From positions 1-64,000 of the forward strand of contig NZ_LYBM01000024.1 of NCBI RefSeq assembly GCF_001707825.1: a DNA stretch of 64,000 nt, read 5' to 3'. The first letter of the stretch is position 1, and every line of letters starts with the position of its first letter. The notes under the pieces were generated by a model. It made no database searches and had not been told where the DNA came from. It saw only the letters and a list, made by a program, of their open reading frames with translations. The translations under genes and the position numbers were made by a program. This DNA is from Veronia pacifica (GTDB taxonomy: Bacteria > Pseudomonadota > Gammaproteobacteria > Enterobacterales > Vibrionaceae). Of the stretch, positions 10,495 to 19,695 are shown piece by piece.

Positions 10495-11313
10495 ATGATT
10501 TCATTTGATGCCAGTGCAGGCTTCCCTAAACCCATTAACCTCTCTTCCTTGTCTGACGAAGACACGGCGCTGGAGATTGACAAGCTGAGCCTGTTTTATG
10601 ACGACACTCGTGCATTGTCTGAGATCAGCATGCGTGTTCCAAAATGCAAAGTGACCGCATTTATCGGGCCGTCAGGCTGTGGTAAGTCAACATTGTTGCG
10701 ATGTATTAACCGGATGAATGACCTTGTTGACGGCTGTCGGGTAGAGGGTGAGGTATTACTCAACGGAAAAAACATTTATGACAATGATGTAAATGTCCCC
10801 AGCTTACGACGGCAGGTGGGAATGGTGTTCCAAAGACCTAACCCATTTCCCAAGTCTATCTATGAAAACGTCATATATGGCCTTCGTCTACAGGGCATCA
10901 AAGATCCCCGAGTGTTGGATGATGCCGCAGAACGTTCATTGCAGGCGGCGGCGCTTTGGGATGAGGTCAAAGACAGGCTTAATGATAACGCTTTTGGTTT
11001 GTCGGGAGGTCAGCAACAACGGTTGGTCATCGCCAGAGCGATTGCCATCGAGCCGAAGGTTTTATTACTTGATGAGCCAACATCCGCGCTCGATCCGATT
11101 TCGACTTTGACCATTGAAGAGCTTATCAATGAGCTCAAGCACAAATATACTGTTGTTATTGTTACCCATAATATGCAGCAGGCAGCAAGAGTCTCCGACC
11201 AAACAGCCTTTATTAACCTTGGCCGTCTGGTGGAATACGCTGACACCGATACTCTTTTTACAACACCTAAATTTAAACATACGGAAGATTACATTACGGG
11301 ACGATATGGATAG
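10495..11313 (+). CDS. pstB: Phosphate ABC transporter ATPase PstB
   Basis: Cytosolic ATPase that drives phosphate import through PstCA. Of its 272 residues the first 30 or so form an N-terminal extension; then come Walker [10 protein letters not shown], the Q-loop region [12 protein letters not shown] typical of PstB, the signature LSGGQQQR, Walker [14 protein letters not shown] and the switch VTHNMQQA. It lies 15 bases after pstA and 13 bases before phoU. Confidence 0.97.
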   Translation: MISFDASAGFPKPINLSSLSDEDTALEIDKLSLFYDDTRALSEISMRVPKCKVTAFIGPSGCGKSTLLRCINRMNDLVDGCRVEGEVLLNGKNIYDNDVNVPSLRRQVGMVFQRPNPFPKSIYENVIYGLRLQGIKDPRVLDDAAERSLQAAALWDEVKDRLNDNAFGLSGGQQQRLVIARAIAIEPKVLLLDEPTSALDPISTLTIEELINELKHKYTVVIVTHNMQQAARVSDQTAFINLGRLVEYADTDTLFTTPKFKHTEDYITGRYG

Positions 11314-11326
11314 AGGTAGACAACCC

Positions 11327-12034
11327 ATGAGCAACAATAACATCAGTCGCCACATTTCTGGCCAGTTCAATATTGAGCTGGAGGCGATAAGAACTCATGT
11401 ACTTGCGATGGGGGGACTGGTTGAACGACAGCTTACAGATGCCCTGCATGCTATCCACTATCAGGACCTTGATTTGGCAAAGCAGGTGATCAAAGAAGAT
11501 CACAAAGTGAATTCAATGGAGGTATCTATTGATGAAGCCTGCACTCGAATCATTGCCAAACGACAGCCAACTGCTGGCGATCTCCGGCTTGTTATGGCCA
11601 TCATCAAAACCATTACCGATCTCGAACGTATCGGAGATGTGGCTGACAGTATTGCACGTACTACGCTGGAAAACTTTACTAACCAACAACAACCTTTTCT
11701 GGTCTCGCTGGAAGCGTTGGGACGCAAAGCAGCCAGAATGCTACATGATGTGCTTGATGCTTTTGCGCGGATGGATGTGGAAGCTGCGATGAAGGTTTAT
11801 CGATCCGACGATGACTTGGACAGAGAATATGAAGCTATTGTCCGACAACTGATGACATACATGATGGAAGATCCGCGATCAATTCCTAATGTCATGAAAG
11901 TTATGTGGGCCGCACGTGCGATCGAGCGCGTGGGGGATCGATGTCAGAATATTTGTGAGTACATCATTTACTTCGTTAAAGGTAAGGATGTTCGCCATAC
12001 CAATCGCGAAGAAATGGAAAAGCTTTTAAAGTAA
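11327..12034 (+). CDS. phoU: Phosphate signalling protein PhoU
   Basis: A 235-residue helical protein that links PstB activity to PhoR and represses the Pho regulon when phosphate is plentiful. It has two PhoU repeats, each with the metal-binding E/DxxxD-type motif: [23 protein letters not shown] in the first and [20 protein letters not shown] in the second. The ATG at 11327 follows TAGAGGTAG and gives the normal family length; the longer open frame starting inside pstB is not used. Last gene of the operon. Confidence 0.97.
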   Translation: MSNNNISRHISGQFNIELEAIRTHVLAMGGLVERQLTDALHAIHYQDLDLAKQVIKEDHKVNSMEVSIDEACTRIIAKRQPTAGDLRLVMAIIKTITDLERIGDVADSIARTTLENFTNQQQPFLVSLEALGRKAARMLHDVLDAFARMDVEAAMKVYRSDDDLDREYEAIVRQLMTYMMEDPRSIPNVMKVMWAARAIERVGDRCQNICEYIIYFVKGKDVRHTNREEMEKLLK

Positions 12035-12066
12035 ACGCTGCTGCCGTTGTATCTTACGTTCAGACA

Positions 12067-12092
12067 TAAAAAAGGTCCCAGAAGGGACCTTT
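12067..12092. terminator. Terminator between phoU and the peroxiredoxin gene
   Basis: Stem GGTCCC/GGGACC with an AGAA loop. The A-run on the left makes it strong for the minus-strand peroxiredoxin gene; the three T on the right make it weaker for phoU. Confidence 0.8.
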
Positions 12093-12120
12093 CGCATTTT
12101 TCAAAGCTGTTATATCGAAA

Positions 12121-12723
12121 TTACAGCTCTTCAGCGTGCTCGCTCAGGAATGCAGCAACACCTGTTGGTGACGCGTCCATACCTGCTTTACCTTCTTCCC
12201 ATTGTGCTGGGCAAACTTCACCGTTCTTCTCATGGAAGTTCAGTGCGTCAACCATACGCAGCATTTCGTCGATGTTACGGCCAAGTGGCAGGTCGTTAAC
12301 AACCTGGTGGCGAACAACACCGTTCTCGTCAATCAGGAAAGAACCACGGAAAGCAACACCATCTTCTGGGTGCTCAACGTCGTATGCTTTACAGATTTCG
12401 TGCTTAACGTCAGCAATCAGTGGGTACTGAACCTGACCAATACCGCCATCTTCAGCAGCAGTGTTACGCCAAGCGTTGTGAGAGAACTGAGAATCGATAG
12501 ATACACCGATTACCTCAACACCTTTTTCTTGGAAGTCGTTGAAACGCTTGTCGAAAGCAATCAGCTCTGAAGGACAAACAAAAGTGAAGTCCAGTGGGTA
12601 AAAGAAAACCACTGCTTTCTTGCCTTCAGTGTGAGACTTGAAGTTGAAGTTATCAACGATCTCACCATTGCCCAGTACTGCTGCTGCAGTGAAATCTGGG
12701 GCTTGACGGCCAACTAATACCAT
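12121..12723 (-). CDS. Typical 2-Cys peroxiredoxin (AhpC/TSA family)
   Basis: A 200-residue thiol peroxidase that reduces hydrogen peroxide and organic peroxides. The peroxidatic Cys50 lies in FYPLDFTFVCPSE and the resolving Cys171 in GEVCPAQW. It has a GGIG motif like the GGLG of sensitive peroxiredoxins, but the C-terminal tail ends FLSEHAEEL with no YF motif, so it may resist over-oxidation more than eukaryotic types. It is divergent from oxyR, its likely activator. The electron donor (AhpF or thioredoxin) is not shown by the sequence; no ahpF lies next to it. Confidence 0.92.
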   Translation of the reverse strand: MVLVGRQAPDFTAAAVLGNGEIVDNFNFKSHTEGKKAVVFFYPLDFTFVCPSELIAFDKRFNDFQEKGVEVIGVSIDSQFSHNAWRNTAAEDGGIGQVQYPLIADVKHEICKAYDVEHPEDGVAFRGSFLIDENGVVRHQVVNDLPLGRNIDEMLRMVDALNFHEKNGEVCPAQWEEGKAGMDASPTGVAAFLSEHAEEL

Positions 12724-12796
12724 TTCTCAGCTCCTAAATATGTAGAAATCGGGCAGAAGTGCCCAAGTCCATTAGTAATTCCGGGACAAACTATAA

Positions 12797-12834
12797 TGGA
12801 ATTGTTAGATTGAAAAAAGTGGAATTAATAGATT
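12797..12834 (+). promoter_or_regulatory. Tandem 15-bp direct repeat in the prx-oxyR intergenic region
   Basis: TGGAATTNNTAGATT occurs twice, at 12797-12811 and 12820-12834, with a 23-base period, just upstream of the oxyR start. The OxyR consensus has ATAG-type elements on one face repeated about every 22 bases, so this is a candidate OxyR tetramer site serving both genes. The repeat is seen; its ligand is inferred. Confidence 0.5.
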
Positions 12835-12853
12835 AATGTAATCGGAAAATACG

Positions 12854-13750
12854 ATGACTAAATTTCCGTCACTCAAGCAGTTACACTACCTTGTGACGCT
12901 TTACGAAACAAGGCATTTCGGTGAGGCAGCCAAGCTGTGTTTTGTCAGCCAATCGACGCTGAGCTCTGGTATTCAGAACCTTGAAGACCTCATTGGAACC
13001 CGGTTGATTGAGCGTGATAATAAAACACTGGTTTTCTCGGCAATCGGTGAAGATGTGGTGAAAAGAAGCCGTGAAATTCTCGCTCGGAGTCAGGATCTTT
13101 TAGAGATAACAAAAGTCAGTGAACTACCTATGCATGGCAATCTCCGCTTGGGTTGCATACCGACGATCGCTCCCTTCCTTCTCTCAGAATTGGTAAAGCG
13201 GGTCAATAACTGCTTTCCCGATCTGAATTTGTTGCTGAGAGAGGACACCACTGCAAATTTATTGAATGCGCTCAAGCATGGTGAGCTTGATATTTTGCTT
13301 TTGGCATTACCCATGGATATTGGTGCTATGGACAGCCGTATTGTCGGCCATGATAAATTTCGTATGGTTCTGAGTCGCCGAGAAGCTGAAAAGCTAAAAT
13401 TTCCAATGCGCTACCGCGATTTACCCGATGAATCAGTTTTTTTGCTGGATCGAGAGCATTGTCTTACTGATCACGCTGTTTCTGCCTGCAGGCTTACCAG
13501 TAATGAGAAAATTAATCCGTTTGCTGCGACCAGCCTACATACTTTGGTACAGATGGTTGCAAATGGACTTGGGACAACCTTCATTCCGCAAATGGCTATA
13601 GATCACGGGCTTTTGGATAACCTTGACCTTGTTGTCGTCGACCCGCCGGGCAGAGAAGCGTATCGAGAAATTGGCTTGGTTTGGCGTCCGACGTCAAGCA
13701 GAAGTGGAACATTCGAAGCACTTGCTAGTGTGGTAGAAGAGCTGCTCTGA
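12854..13750 (+). CDS. oxyR: Hydrogen peroxide sensor and LysR-type regulator OxyR
   Basis: A 298-residue LysR-family activator. The N-terminal helix-turn-helix spans about residues 5-65 (LKQLHYLVTLYETRHFGEAAKLCFVSQSTLS). The two redox cysteines are present with the right nine-residue spacing, Cys203 in DREHC and Cys212 in AVSAC, equivalent to Cys199 and Cys208 of E. coli. Divergent from a peroxiredoxin gene, a common OxyR target. The redox pair separates it from other LysR proteins. Confidence 0.94.
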   Translation: MTKFPSLKQLHYLVTLYETRHFGEAAKLCFVSQSTLSSGIQNLEDLIGTRLIERDNKTLVFSAIGEDVVKRSREILARSQDLLEITKVSELPMHGNLRLGCIPTIAPFLLSELVKRVNNCFPDLNLLLREDTTANLLNALKHGELDILLLALPMDIGAMDSRIVGHDKFRMVLSRREAEKLKFPMRYRDLPDESVFLLDREHCLTDHAVSACRLTSNEKINPFAATSLHTLVQMVANGLGTTFIPQMAIDHGLLDNLDLVVVDPPGREAYREIGLVWRPTSSRSGTFEALASVVEELL

Positions 13751-13956
13751 GTCACCATTTTAATATAAAGCTAAAACTTGGAATAATTAGCTGGTTTAAA
13801 GTAAAAATATCGATATTTAATTCCGTTTTATATATAAAGTGCCGCGTAGAGTATGAAAGCAAATTCGGTTATCAAGTTACAAATGTCTGATACTTAAAAA
13901 TTCGGCTGTAACTAAATATCTTGATAGAAAATGATAAATTTAATTTAATGTATAAC

Positions 13957-14031
13957 CATACTAAATAAAGCCTTAAGATATATTAGTGATCTTACTTCCA
14001 GTTTAAAACGCCTAATTAAAGGCGTTTTTTT
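13957..14031 (+). ncRNA. Candidate small RNA ending at an orphan terminator
   Basis: A possible promoter (TTGATA at 13921-13926, 17-base spacer, TTTAAT at 13944-13949) is followed about 60 bases later by a rho-independent terminator. The implied transcript is about 75-80 nt and has no coding frame. Alternatively this is just the oxyR terminator placed about 260 bases downstream. Weak evidence, from promoter and terminator shape only. Confidence 0.25.
14005..14031 (+). terminator. Intrinsic terminator in the oxyR-aceB gap
   Basis: Stem AAACGCC/GGCGTTT with an 8-base loop, followed by a run of T. Confidence 0.8.
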
Positions 14032-14345
14032 ATACCTTTATTTGTAATTTTATTACGTAATGACTTTCAAAAAGCGATTCTCTGGCTATAAATTGACCTA
14101 TCCATACATCACACTAAAATTTGTTTTAATTCAGCGTTTTGAGTTAATGCTCTAAAATAGTTAAGTACTTGATTTTCATTGGTTAAGACTTTTTATAAGT
14201 AAAAGCATAAAATTTTCTTCTATTGATTTCTTGCGATATTTGCGGCAGTTTACTATTTAACCACTCTGGGGGTGATGGAATTGCTGCCCAGTGAAAAATA
14301 ATAAATGTCGTGATTAAGTTACATTTGGTCAAGGAGAGAATAACG

Positions 14346-15953
14346 ATGGGTACAAATTCTGTATCTTCCCGTCACGCTTTGCAGTTAGAACCAGAAATCA
14401 CTAAAAGTCATACTGATGTACTGAGTGAGGACGCGCTAACATTTTTATCCGCTTTAGTGGAAAAGTTTGCTGACAGAGTGCCAGGTTTACTGGCCGAAAG
14501 AGTTAAAAGACAAGAAAAATTTGATAACGGGGGTCTGCCAGACTTTCTTCCTGAAACCCAATCAATTCGTGATGGCGACTGGACGATTAAGGGTATACCG
14601 CAAGATTTACAAGATCGCCGACTTGAAATAACGGGGCCGCCAGAAAGGAAAATGGTGATAAACGCTTTGAACGCCAATGTTAAGGTGTTTATGGCGGACT
14701 TTGAAGACTCGTTTTCACCCACCTGGGACGGCGTGCTTGATGGCCAAAGAAACCTGACTGACGCCATAAACAGAACCATAACCTTCACCAATTCACAAAA
14801 CGGCAAGCATTATCAGCTCAATGAAGATCCTGCCGTGCTTATTTGCCGCGTACGTGGTCTGCACCTGACCGAGAAACACGTACTTTGGCAAGGTAAGCCA
14901 ATCCCAGGGTCGCTGTTTGATTTTGCACTGTATTTTTACCGGAACCATAAACAGCTTCTGGAGAATGGTTCAGGTCCTTATTTCTATTTACCCAAGCTTC
15001 AGGCTTATCAAGAAGCGGCATGGTGGAGTGATGTATTCAGCTTTGCTGAGGATCACGCCGGGCTCGAAAGGGGCACGATTAAAGCAACAGTCTTAATTGA
15101 AACCCTGCCTGCTGTTTTTGAAATGAACGAGATATTGCACGCGCTGAAAGATAACATCGTGGCGTTAAACTGCGGCCGTTGGGACTATATATTCAGCTAC
15201 ATAAAGACCTTCAAAAATCACCCTGACCGCGTACTGCCTGACCGTCAGGTGGTCACTATGGATAAACCATTTCTCAACGCATACTCGCGTCTGCTGGTAA
15301 AGACATGTCACAAGCGTGGTGCAATGGCAATGGGCGGCATGGCAGCATTTATACCGTCTAAAGACCCTGAAAAAAATGCATGGGTATTGGATAAGATTAA
15401 AAGCGACAAATCTCTTGAAGCCAATAATGGTCATGACGGTACTTGGGTTGCACACCCGGGTCTTGCTGACACAGCAAAAGAAGTTTTTGACGCAGCGTTG
15501 GGCGAGCGTATTAATCAGCTGGACGTATCACGAGATGAAGACGCACCGATAACCGCTGTCGAGCTGATAGCGCCGAGCGAAGGTGAACGTACGGAAGAAG
15601 GGATGCGTCACAACATTCGCGTTGCTGTTCAGTACATCGAGGCTTGGATTTCTGGCAATGGTTGTGTACCGATTTACGGCTTGATGGAAGACGCTGCAAC
15701 TGCCGAGATATCTCGCGCCTCAATCTGGCAATGGATCAAACATGGTAAAGCGCTCAGCAACGACAAAATCGTCACCGCAGACTTCTTCAGACAGTGTCTG
15801 GAAGAGGAAATGGTGGTGCTTAAGCAAGAGCTGGGCGAAGAGAAATACAACAATGGTCGCTACGAACAGGCAGCTTCCATGATGGAGTCACTGACTACCA
15901 GTGATGATCTCACTGATTTCTTAACCCTGCCGGGTTATGAATTGCTTGATTAA
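14346..15953 (+). CDS. aceB: Malate synthase A
   Basis: Condenses glyoxylate with acetyl-CoA to malate in the glyoxylate shunt. 535 residues, normal for malate synthase A. Family segments seen: KVFMADFEDSFSPTWDG, LIETLPAVFEMNEILHAL with the metal-binding Glu, NCGRWDYIFSYIKT, and MGGMAAFIPSK. The ATG at 14346 follows AAGGAGAG, which decides against the longer frame from 14310. aceA lies 78 bases downstream, so the two probably form one operon. Confidence 0.97.
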   Translation: MGTNSVSSRHALQLEPEITKSHTDVLSEDALTFLSALVEKFADRVPGLLAERVKRQEKFDNGGLPDFLPETQSIRDGDWTIKGIPQDLQDRRLEITGPPERKMVINALNANVKVFMADFEDSFSPTWDGVLDGQRNLTDAINRTITFTNSQNGKHYQLNEDPAVLICRVRGLHLTEKHVLWQGKPIPGSLFDFALYFYRNHKQLLENGSGPYFYLPKLQAYQEAAWWSDVFSFAEDHAGLERGTIKATVLIETLPAVFEMNEILHALKDNIVALNCGRWDYIFSYIKTFKNHPDRVLPDRQVVTMDKPFLNAYSRLLVKTCHKRGAMAMGGMAAFIPSKDPEKNAWVLDKIKSDKSLEANNGHDGTWVAHPGLADTAKEVFDAALGERINQLDVSRDEDAPITAVELIAPSEGERTEEGMRHNIRVAVQYIEAWISGNGCVPIYGLMEDAATAEISRASIWQWIKHGKALSNDKIVTADFFRQCLEEEMVVLKQELGEEKYNNGRYEQAASMMESLTTSDDLTDFLTLPGYELLD

Positions 15954-16031
15954 CAGAAGCCTCTGGAATGTGAAGCACAATAACTGAAAAGGCATCAAAT
16001 GCCTTAGTCATAGAGTTAGAAGGGACGACAG

Positions 16032-17615
16032 ATGACTGATTACAGAACCAAAATTGACCAAGCTGCAAACCTAATCGAACGCGAAGGCAGTGCCTGGAGC
16101 GCTATCAACCCGGAGTTTGTTGCGCGAATGCAATTGCAGAACAAATTCAAGACGGGCCTTGATATTGCTAACTACACGGCAAAGATCATGCGCGAAGATA
16201 TGGCTAACTACGACGCCGATTCTTCTCAGTACACTCAGTCACTCGGTTGCTGGCATGGGTTTATCGGTCAACAGAAGCTTATCTCTATTAAAAAGCATCT
16301 GTTGTCGACAAAACGCCGTTACCTCTACCTCTCTGGCTGGATGGTTGCTGCATTGCGTAGTGAATTTGGCCCACTTCCTGACCAGTCAATGCATGAGAAA
16401 ACGTCTGTAGCCTCGCTGATTGAAGAGCTCTACACCTTCCTGCGTCAGGCCGATGCAAGAGAGCTGGGTGGTTTGTTCCGTCAATTGGATGCAGCATCTG
16501 ATGCTGACAAGCCTGCTATTCAGGAAAAAATCGATAATTTCGAGACGCACGTTGTACCAATCATTGCTGATATAGATGCTGGTTTTGGTAACGAAGAAGC
16601 GACCTATCTGATGGCTAAGCAAATGATTGAAGCAGGTGCTTGCTGTATCCAGATAGAGAACCAAGTATCTGACGTCAAACAGTGCGGTCACCAAGACGGT
16701 AAGGTTACTGTTCCTCACATTGAGTTCCTGTCAAAAATTAATGCTATCCGTTATGCCTTCCTTGAGCTTGGCGTGGATGACGGTGTGATCGTTGCCCGTA
16801 CTGATTCACTGGGCGCTGGCCTGACTCAGAAGATTGCTGTGACTCAGGAAGTAGGCGATCTGGGCGACCAGTACAATAGCTTCCTTGAAGTAGAAGAAGT
16901 TGATGCTGACAAGCTGGAGAACGGCGACGTAGTGTTCAAACAAAACGGCAAGCTGGTTAAACCTGCGCGCCTGCCAAATGGTTTGTTCCAGTTCCGCCAA
17001 GGTACTGGTGAAGAGCGTTGTGTTCTTGACTGCATCACCTCCCTGCAAAACGGCGCAGATTTACTGTGGATCGAAACAGAAAAACCACATGTATCTCAAA
17101 TCGGCGGCATGGTTAACGAAATCCGTAAAGTGATTCCTAATGCCAAGCTGGTGTACAACAACTCACCGTCATTCAACTGGACCTTGAACTTCCGTCAGCA
17201 AATCTTCGATGCGATGCAAGAGGCAGGTGATGATGTGTCTGCTTACGACAGAGCTAATCTGATGAGCACTGAGTACGATGAAACCGAACTGGCCAAACAG
17301 GCTGATGAGAAGATTCGTACCTTCCAGGCAGATGCATCTCGCGAAGCGGGTATTTTCCACCACCTTATCACGCTGCCGACTTATCACACAGCCGCTCTGT
17401 CTACTGACAATCTGGCGAAAGATTACTTCGGTGATGAGGGTATGCTTGCATACGTTGCTGGTGTTCAGCGTAAAGAGATCCGTCAAGGAATCGCTACGGT
17501 TAAACACCAGAACATGGCAGGCTCTGACATGGGCGATGATCACAAAGAGTACTTCTCTGGCGATCAGGCCCTGAAAGCAGCAGGTAAAGACAATACCATG
17601 AACCAGTTCGGTTAA
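16032..17615 (+). CDS. aceA: Isocitrate lyase
   Basis: Splits isocitrate into glyoxylate and succinate. At 527 residues it is of the longer class found in Pseudomonas and vibrios, not the 434-residue E. coli form. The catalytic loop reads VKQCGHQDGK (active-site Cys in KQCGH), with the magnesium-binding DIDAGFGNEEATY before it and NNSPSFNWT after it. Second gene of aceBA, with an AGAAGGGACG ribosome-binding region. Confidence 0.97.
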   Translation: MTDYRTKIDQAANLIEREGSAWSAINPEFVARMQLQNKFKTGLDIANYTAKIMREDMANYDADSSQYTQSLGCWHGFIGQQKLISIKKHLLSTKRRYLYLSGWMVAALRSEFGPLPDQSMHEKTSVASLIEELYTFLRQADARELGGLFRQLDAASDADKPAIQEKIDNFETHVVPIIADIDAGFGNEEATYLMAKQMIEAGACCIQIENQVSDVKQCGHQDGKVTVPHIEFLSKINAIRYAFLELGVDDGVIVARTDSLGAGLTQKIAVTQEVGDLGDQYNSFLEVEEVDADKLENGDVVFKQNGKLVKPARLPNGLFQFRQGTGEERCVLDCITSLQNGADLLWIETEKPHVSQIGGMVNEIRKVIPNAKLVYNNSPSFNWTLNFRQQIFDAMQEAGDDVSAYDRANLMSTEYDETELAKQADEKIRTFQADASREAGIFHHLITLPTYHTAALSTDNLAKDYFGDEGMLAYVAGVQRKEIRQGIATVKHQNMAGSDMGDDHKEYFSGDQALKAAGKDNTMNQFG

Positions 17616-17654
17616 TGGTTAGAGAATAAAAAGAACGACAAGTACACGTAATTG

Positions 17655-17679
17655 GGCCGCATTCATGCGGCCTTTTTTT
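17655..17679 (+). terminator. Terminator of aceBA
   Basis: Stem GGCCGCAT/ATGCGGCC with a TC loop, followed by seven T. Confidence 0.92.
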
Positions 17680-17690
17680 ATGTTGGTTAT

Positions 17691-18296
17691 TTATACCGTT
17701 GTACCTGGTCTAATTGAAAAATTCTTGGCTGCGTTCAGTACCATGGGGTAAATGACCGCAAATTCAGCGGCGATAGTGTCATAGTGTGAGGCTAGCACAT
17801 CATGACATAGTGCAAGTGGGCCCATGCGAGCGCTCCGAACAGACATACGCTGAAGGACATGACTGACTGTATCAAATGACTGGTATGAGAGCAGCCACTC
17901 CTGTTGCCACATCAAATCAGATATTGTTAGGTATTTTTCGGGTAAGCCAGCAATCGTTTTCTGCTCAAGACGACATCTTCTCTCGCTTTCTTTGACAAAG
18001 TGTTCCAGTGAGGAAGGGTGAAAATCATCCCAGTCTCTCGCTAGGATATGATCCCAGAAAATATCCAGGGCTATCGAGCTGAAACGATAAAGTGATTTAT
18101 CGAATACGTGACGGCACTTTTTGTTCTCTGGCAACAGGTCTATATGGCGATCGACAAACCGATGTAAATAAATAGCCTCAGCCGTTTTATTTGGGAAGCG
18201 TCCATCCGGTTTTCCCTTTATAAAATCAGCCGCCAGATTGCCAGTTAACTCGCTACCGCAATGATGCGCAATGTGAAGATGAGCAAGATAGTTCAT
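17691..18296 (-). CDS. acpH: Acyl carrier protein phosphodiesterase (AcpH family)
   Basis: 201 residues, matching AcpH (DUF479), the metal-dependent hydrolase that removes 4'-phosphopantetheine from holo-ACP. It starts MNYLAHLHIAHHCGSELTGNLAADFIKG, as the family does, and keeps LDIFWDHILARDWDDF and the LHRFVDRHIDLL helix with metal-binding His and Asp residues. Convergent with aceA. A small upstream frame ends TAATG on its start codon (see findings). Confidence 0.88.
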   Translation of the reverse strand: MNYLAHLHIAHHCGSELTGNLAADFIKGKPDGRFPNKTAEAIYLHRFVDRHIDLLPENKKCRHVFDKSLYRFSSIALDIFWDHILARDWDDFHPSSLEHFVKESERRCRLEQKTIAGLPEKYLTISDLMWQQEWLLSYQSFDTVSHVLQRMSVRSARMGPLALCHDVLASHYDTIAAEFAVIYPMVLNAAKNFSIRPGTTV

Positions 18297-18495
18297 TAAA
18301 TTTTCTCATAAAAATGACAGCACTGCCCCTCATTCTCGTCGATCATATCGATCACTTTATTAGCCATGGTAATGACTATGAAGGGCATGGGTTTCTGCTG
18401 AATAGCGAGAGTAGTATTCCCGAACCAAGTGAGATTGTGGTGAGAAGACGCTTTACTTGGGCAGTCTCACCGAAGCCGTTCATCAAGGATCAGAG

Positions 18496-19509
18496 ATGCT
18501 TACGTTAGCAAGACTCATGGTACTTTTCATCTTACTTGTTTCGACTGGAGCAAGTGCGTATATGAGCCCTCGGGTCATCAATGGTGATAACGCAAGGTTA
18601 TCTGATGCACCTTGGCAAGGGGCACTTTTCGTAAATGGATCGTTTTCGTGCGGTGCTGTCTCTGTCGCACCCAACTGGTTTTTAACAGCTGCGCATTGTC
18701 TTCACAAAGTTTCTGGTGCCTTGTATGAGCCGAACGCGATACAAGTGGTTTCAGGAACGACCTATATACCTCCCAATCTCTATGAAGTGACAGACGGTGA
18801 AATTAGTGAAGTAAATCAGATATTCATTAACCCTGCATACCGTGCAGATCAGGTGAGTAATGATATTGCACTGCTTTACCTTTCTTCCGCGTCAGGAGCA
18901 AAGAATATAAAAATCGCTGATAACCGGGTGCAAATGACCCTCGATAACCGGGTAGCAGATAGTGAGGATGACAGTTTGCAGCTCACAGGCTGGGGGAGTG
19001 TGCTACCGTCACGTAGCGGGTATTCTCCCTATCTCCAGAAAGTGAATCTCTCGCTAGTTTCCGATCAGGTTTGTGCTACATCCTGGGGGCTAACGATGAC
19101 ATCTGTTGCTAATTATTCCTCTATCTTTATTTGCGCCGAATCACTGAGAACTGGCTCGTGCTCTGGTGATTCCGGAGGCCCCCTCGTCTGGTTCGATCCT
19201 GACCGTCTTTTCGATACAGACAGAGGAGCAACACTGGTGGGGATTGTCAGCTACAAAGCGGCGAACCCTTGTGGCTCTGGCGTTGCGCCTGATGTTTATA
19301 CCCAAACATCCAGTTACCTCAACTGGGTCAGTCAGTGTATGCAGTCGGTCAACTCTTGTCCCCGACAAGAAAAAGCGGCTCTTTCTGCAAACGATGAGAA
19401 CTCGTTATCTGATGAAAAGTCTGGCGGGAGCTATTGTTTCGCTATGATATTGCTCTTTTTATTCCGTTACGGAAGGGGTGATGACGCCAAAATACGTCAC
19501 GTTTTGTAA
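18496..19509 (+). CDS. Secreted trypsin-like serine protease with GlyGly-CTERM-like tail
   Basis: 337 residues from the ATG at 18496 (AAGGAT Shine-Dalgarno). Signal peptide about residues 1-21 ending STGASA; peptidase S1 domain starts RVINGD. Complete triad: His67 in LTAAHC, Asp123 in NDIALL, Ser226 in CSGDSGGPLVW. The C terminus has a low-complexity linker, SGGS, a hydrophobic stretch and a short basic end (RYGRG), resembling the GlyGly-CTERM signal processed by rhombosortase after type II secretion, as in V. cholerae VesB. The substrate is unknown. A second protease of the same kind follows. Confidence 0.88.
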   Translation: MLTLARLMVLFILLVSTGASAYMSPRVINGDNARLSDAPWQGALFVNGSFSCGAVSVAPNWFLTAAHCLHKVSGALYEPNAIQVVSGTTYIPPNLYEVTDGEISEVNQIFINPAYRADQVSNDIALLYLSSASGAKNIKIADNRVQMTLDNRVADSEDDSLQLTGWGSVLPSRSGYSPYLQKVNLSLVSDQVCATSWGLTMTSVANYSSIFICAESLRTGSCSGDSGGPLVWFDPDRLFDTDRGATLVGIVSYKAANPCGSGVAPDVYTQTSSYLNWVSQCMQSVNSCPRQEKAALSANDENSLSDEKSGGSYCFAMILLFLFRYGRGDDAKIRHVL

Positions 19510-19566
19510 TATGTCGGCCGTTGATGGAGAGGAAAAAGTACCATTAAAAGCCTTTTTGACCTTTTT

Positions 19567-19582
19567 TGTGATCTTAATCAGA
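19567..19582 (+). promoter_or_regulatory. CRP-like site upstream of the second protease
   Basis: TGTGATCTTAATCAGA fits the CRP core TGTGA-N6-TCACA in 9 of 10 positions. A second candidate about 30 bases downstream (TGTGA and TCACA separated by 7 instead of 6) has full arms but the wrong spacing. Both lie between the two proteases, within 130 bases of the downstream start. Confidence 0.4.
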
Positions 19583-19695
19583 TCAATCACCAGATCTTTG
19601 TGATCATTTGTCACAAATAAAAACCAGTCTAATTAATAAGACACTCGTTTTAATATTGTAACTATCAATAACGTTTTTATTGAGTGGTTCAGAAT

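Larger units (their letters stand above)
13751..14345. other. AT-rich gap of about 600 bases between oxyR and aceB
   Basis: No open frame of useful length is seen on either strand. The gap holds one clear intrinsic terminator (14005-14030) that does not belong to an evident gene, which divides it into a possible small-RNA half and an aceB leader half of about 310 bases. Confidence 0.6.

Noticed and set aside
11114-11326. Extended phoU start inside pstB
   Set aside because: The ATG at 11327 has a ribosome-binding site and gives the usual PhoU length; the upstream part is pstB read in another frame.
16646-16700. Altered isocitrate lyase signature (KQCGH for KKCGH)
   Set aside because: This is the normal form for the longer bacterial subclass, not a defect.
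18314-18508. 64-codon plus-strand frame before the first protease
   Set aside because: No Shine-Dalgarno before its ATG, it overlaps the protease start in another frame, and the opposite strand has an equally plausible small frame; no recognisable family.
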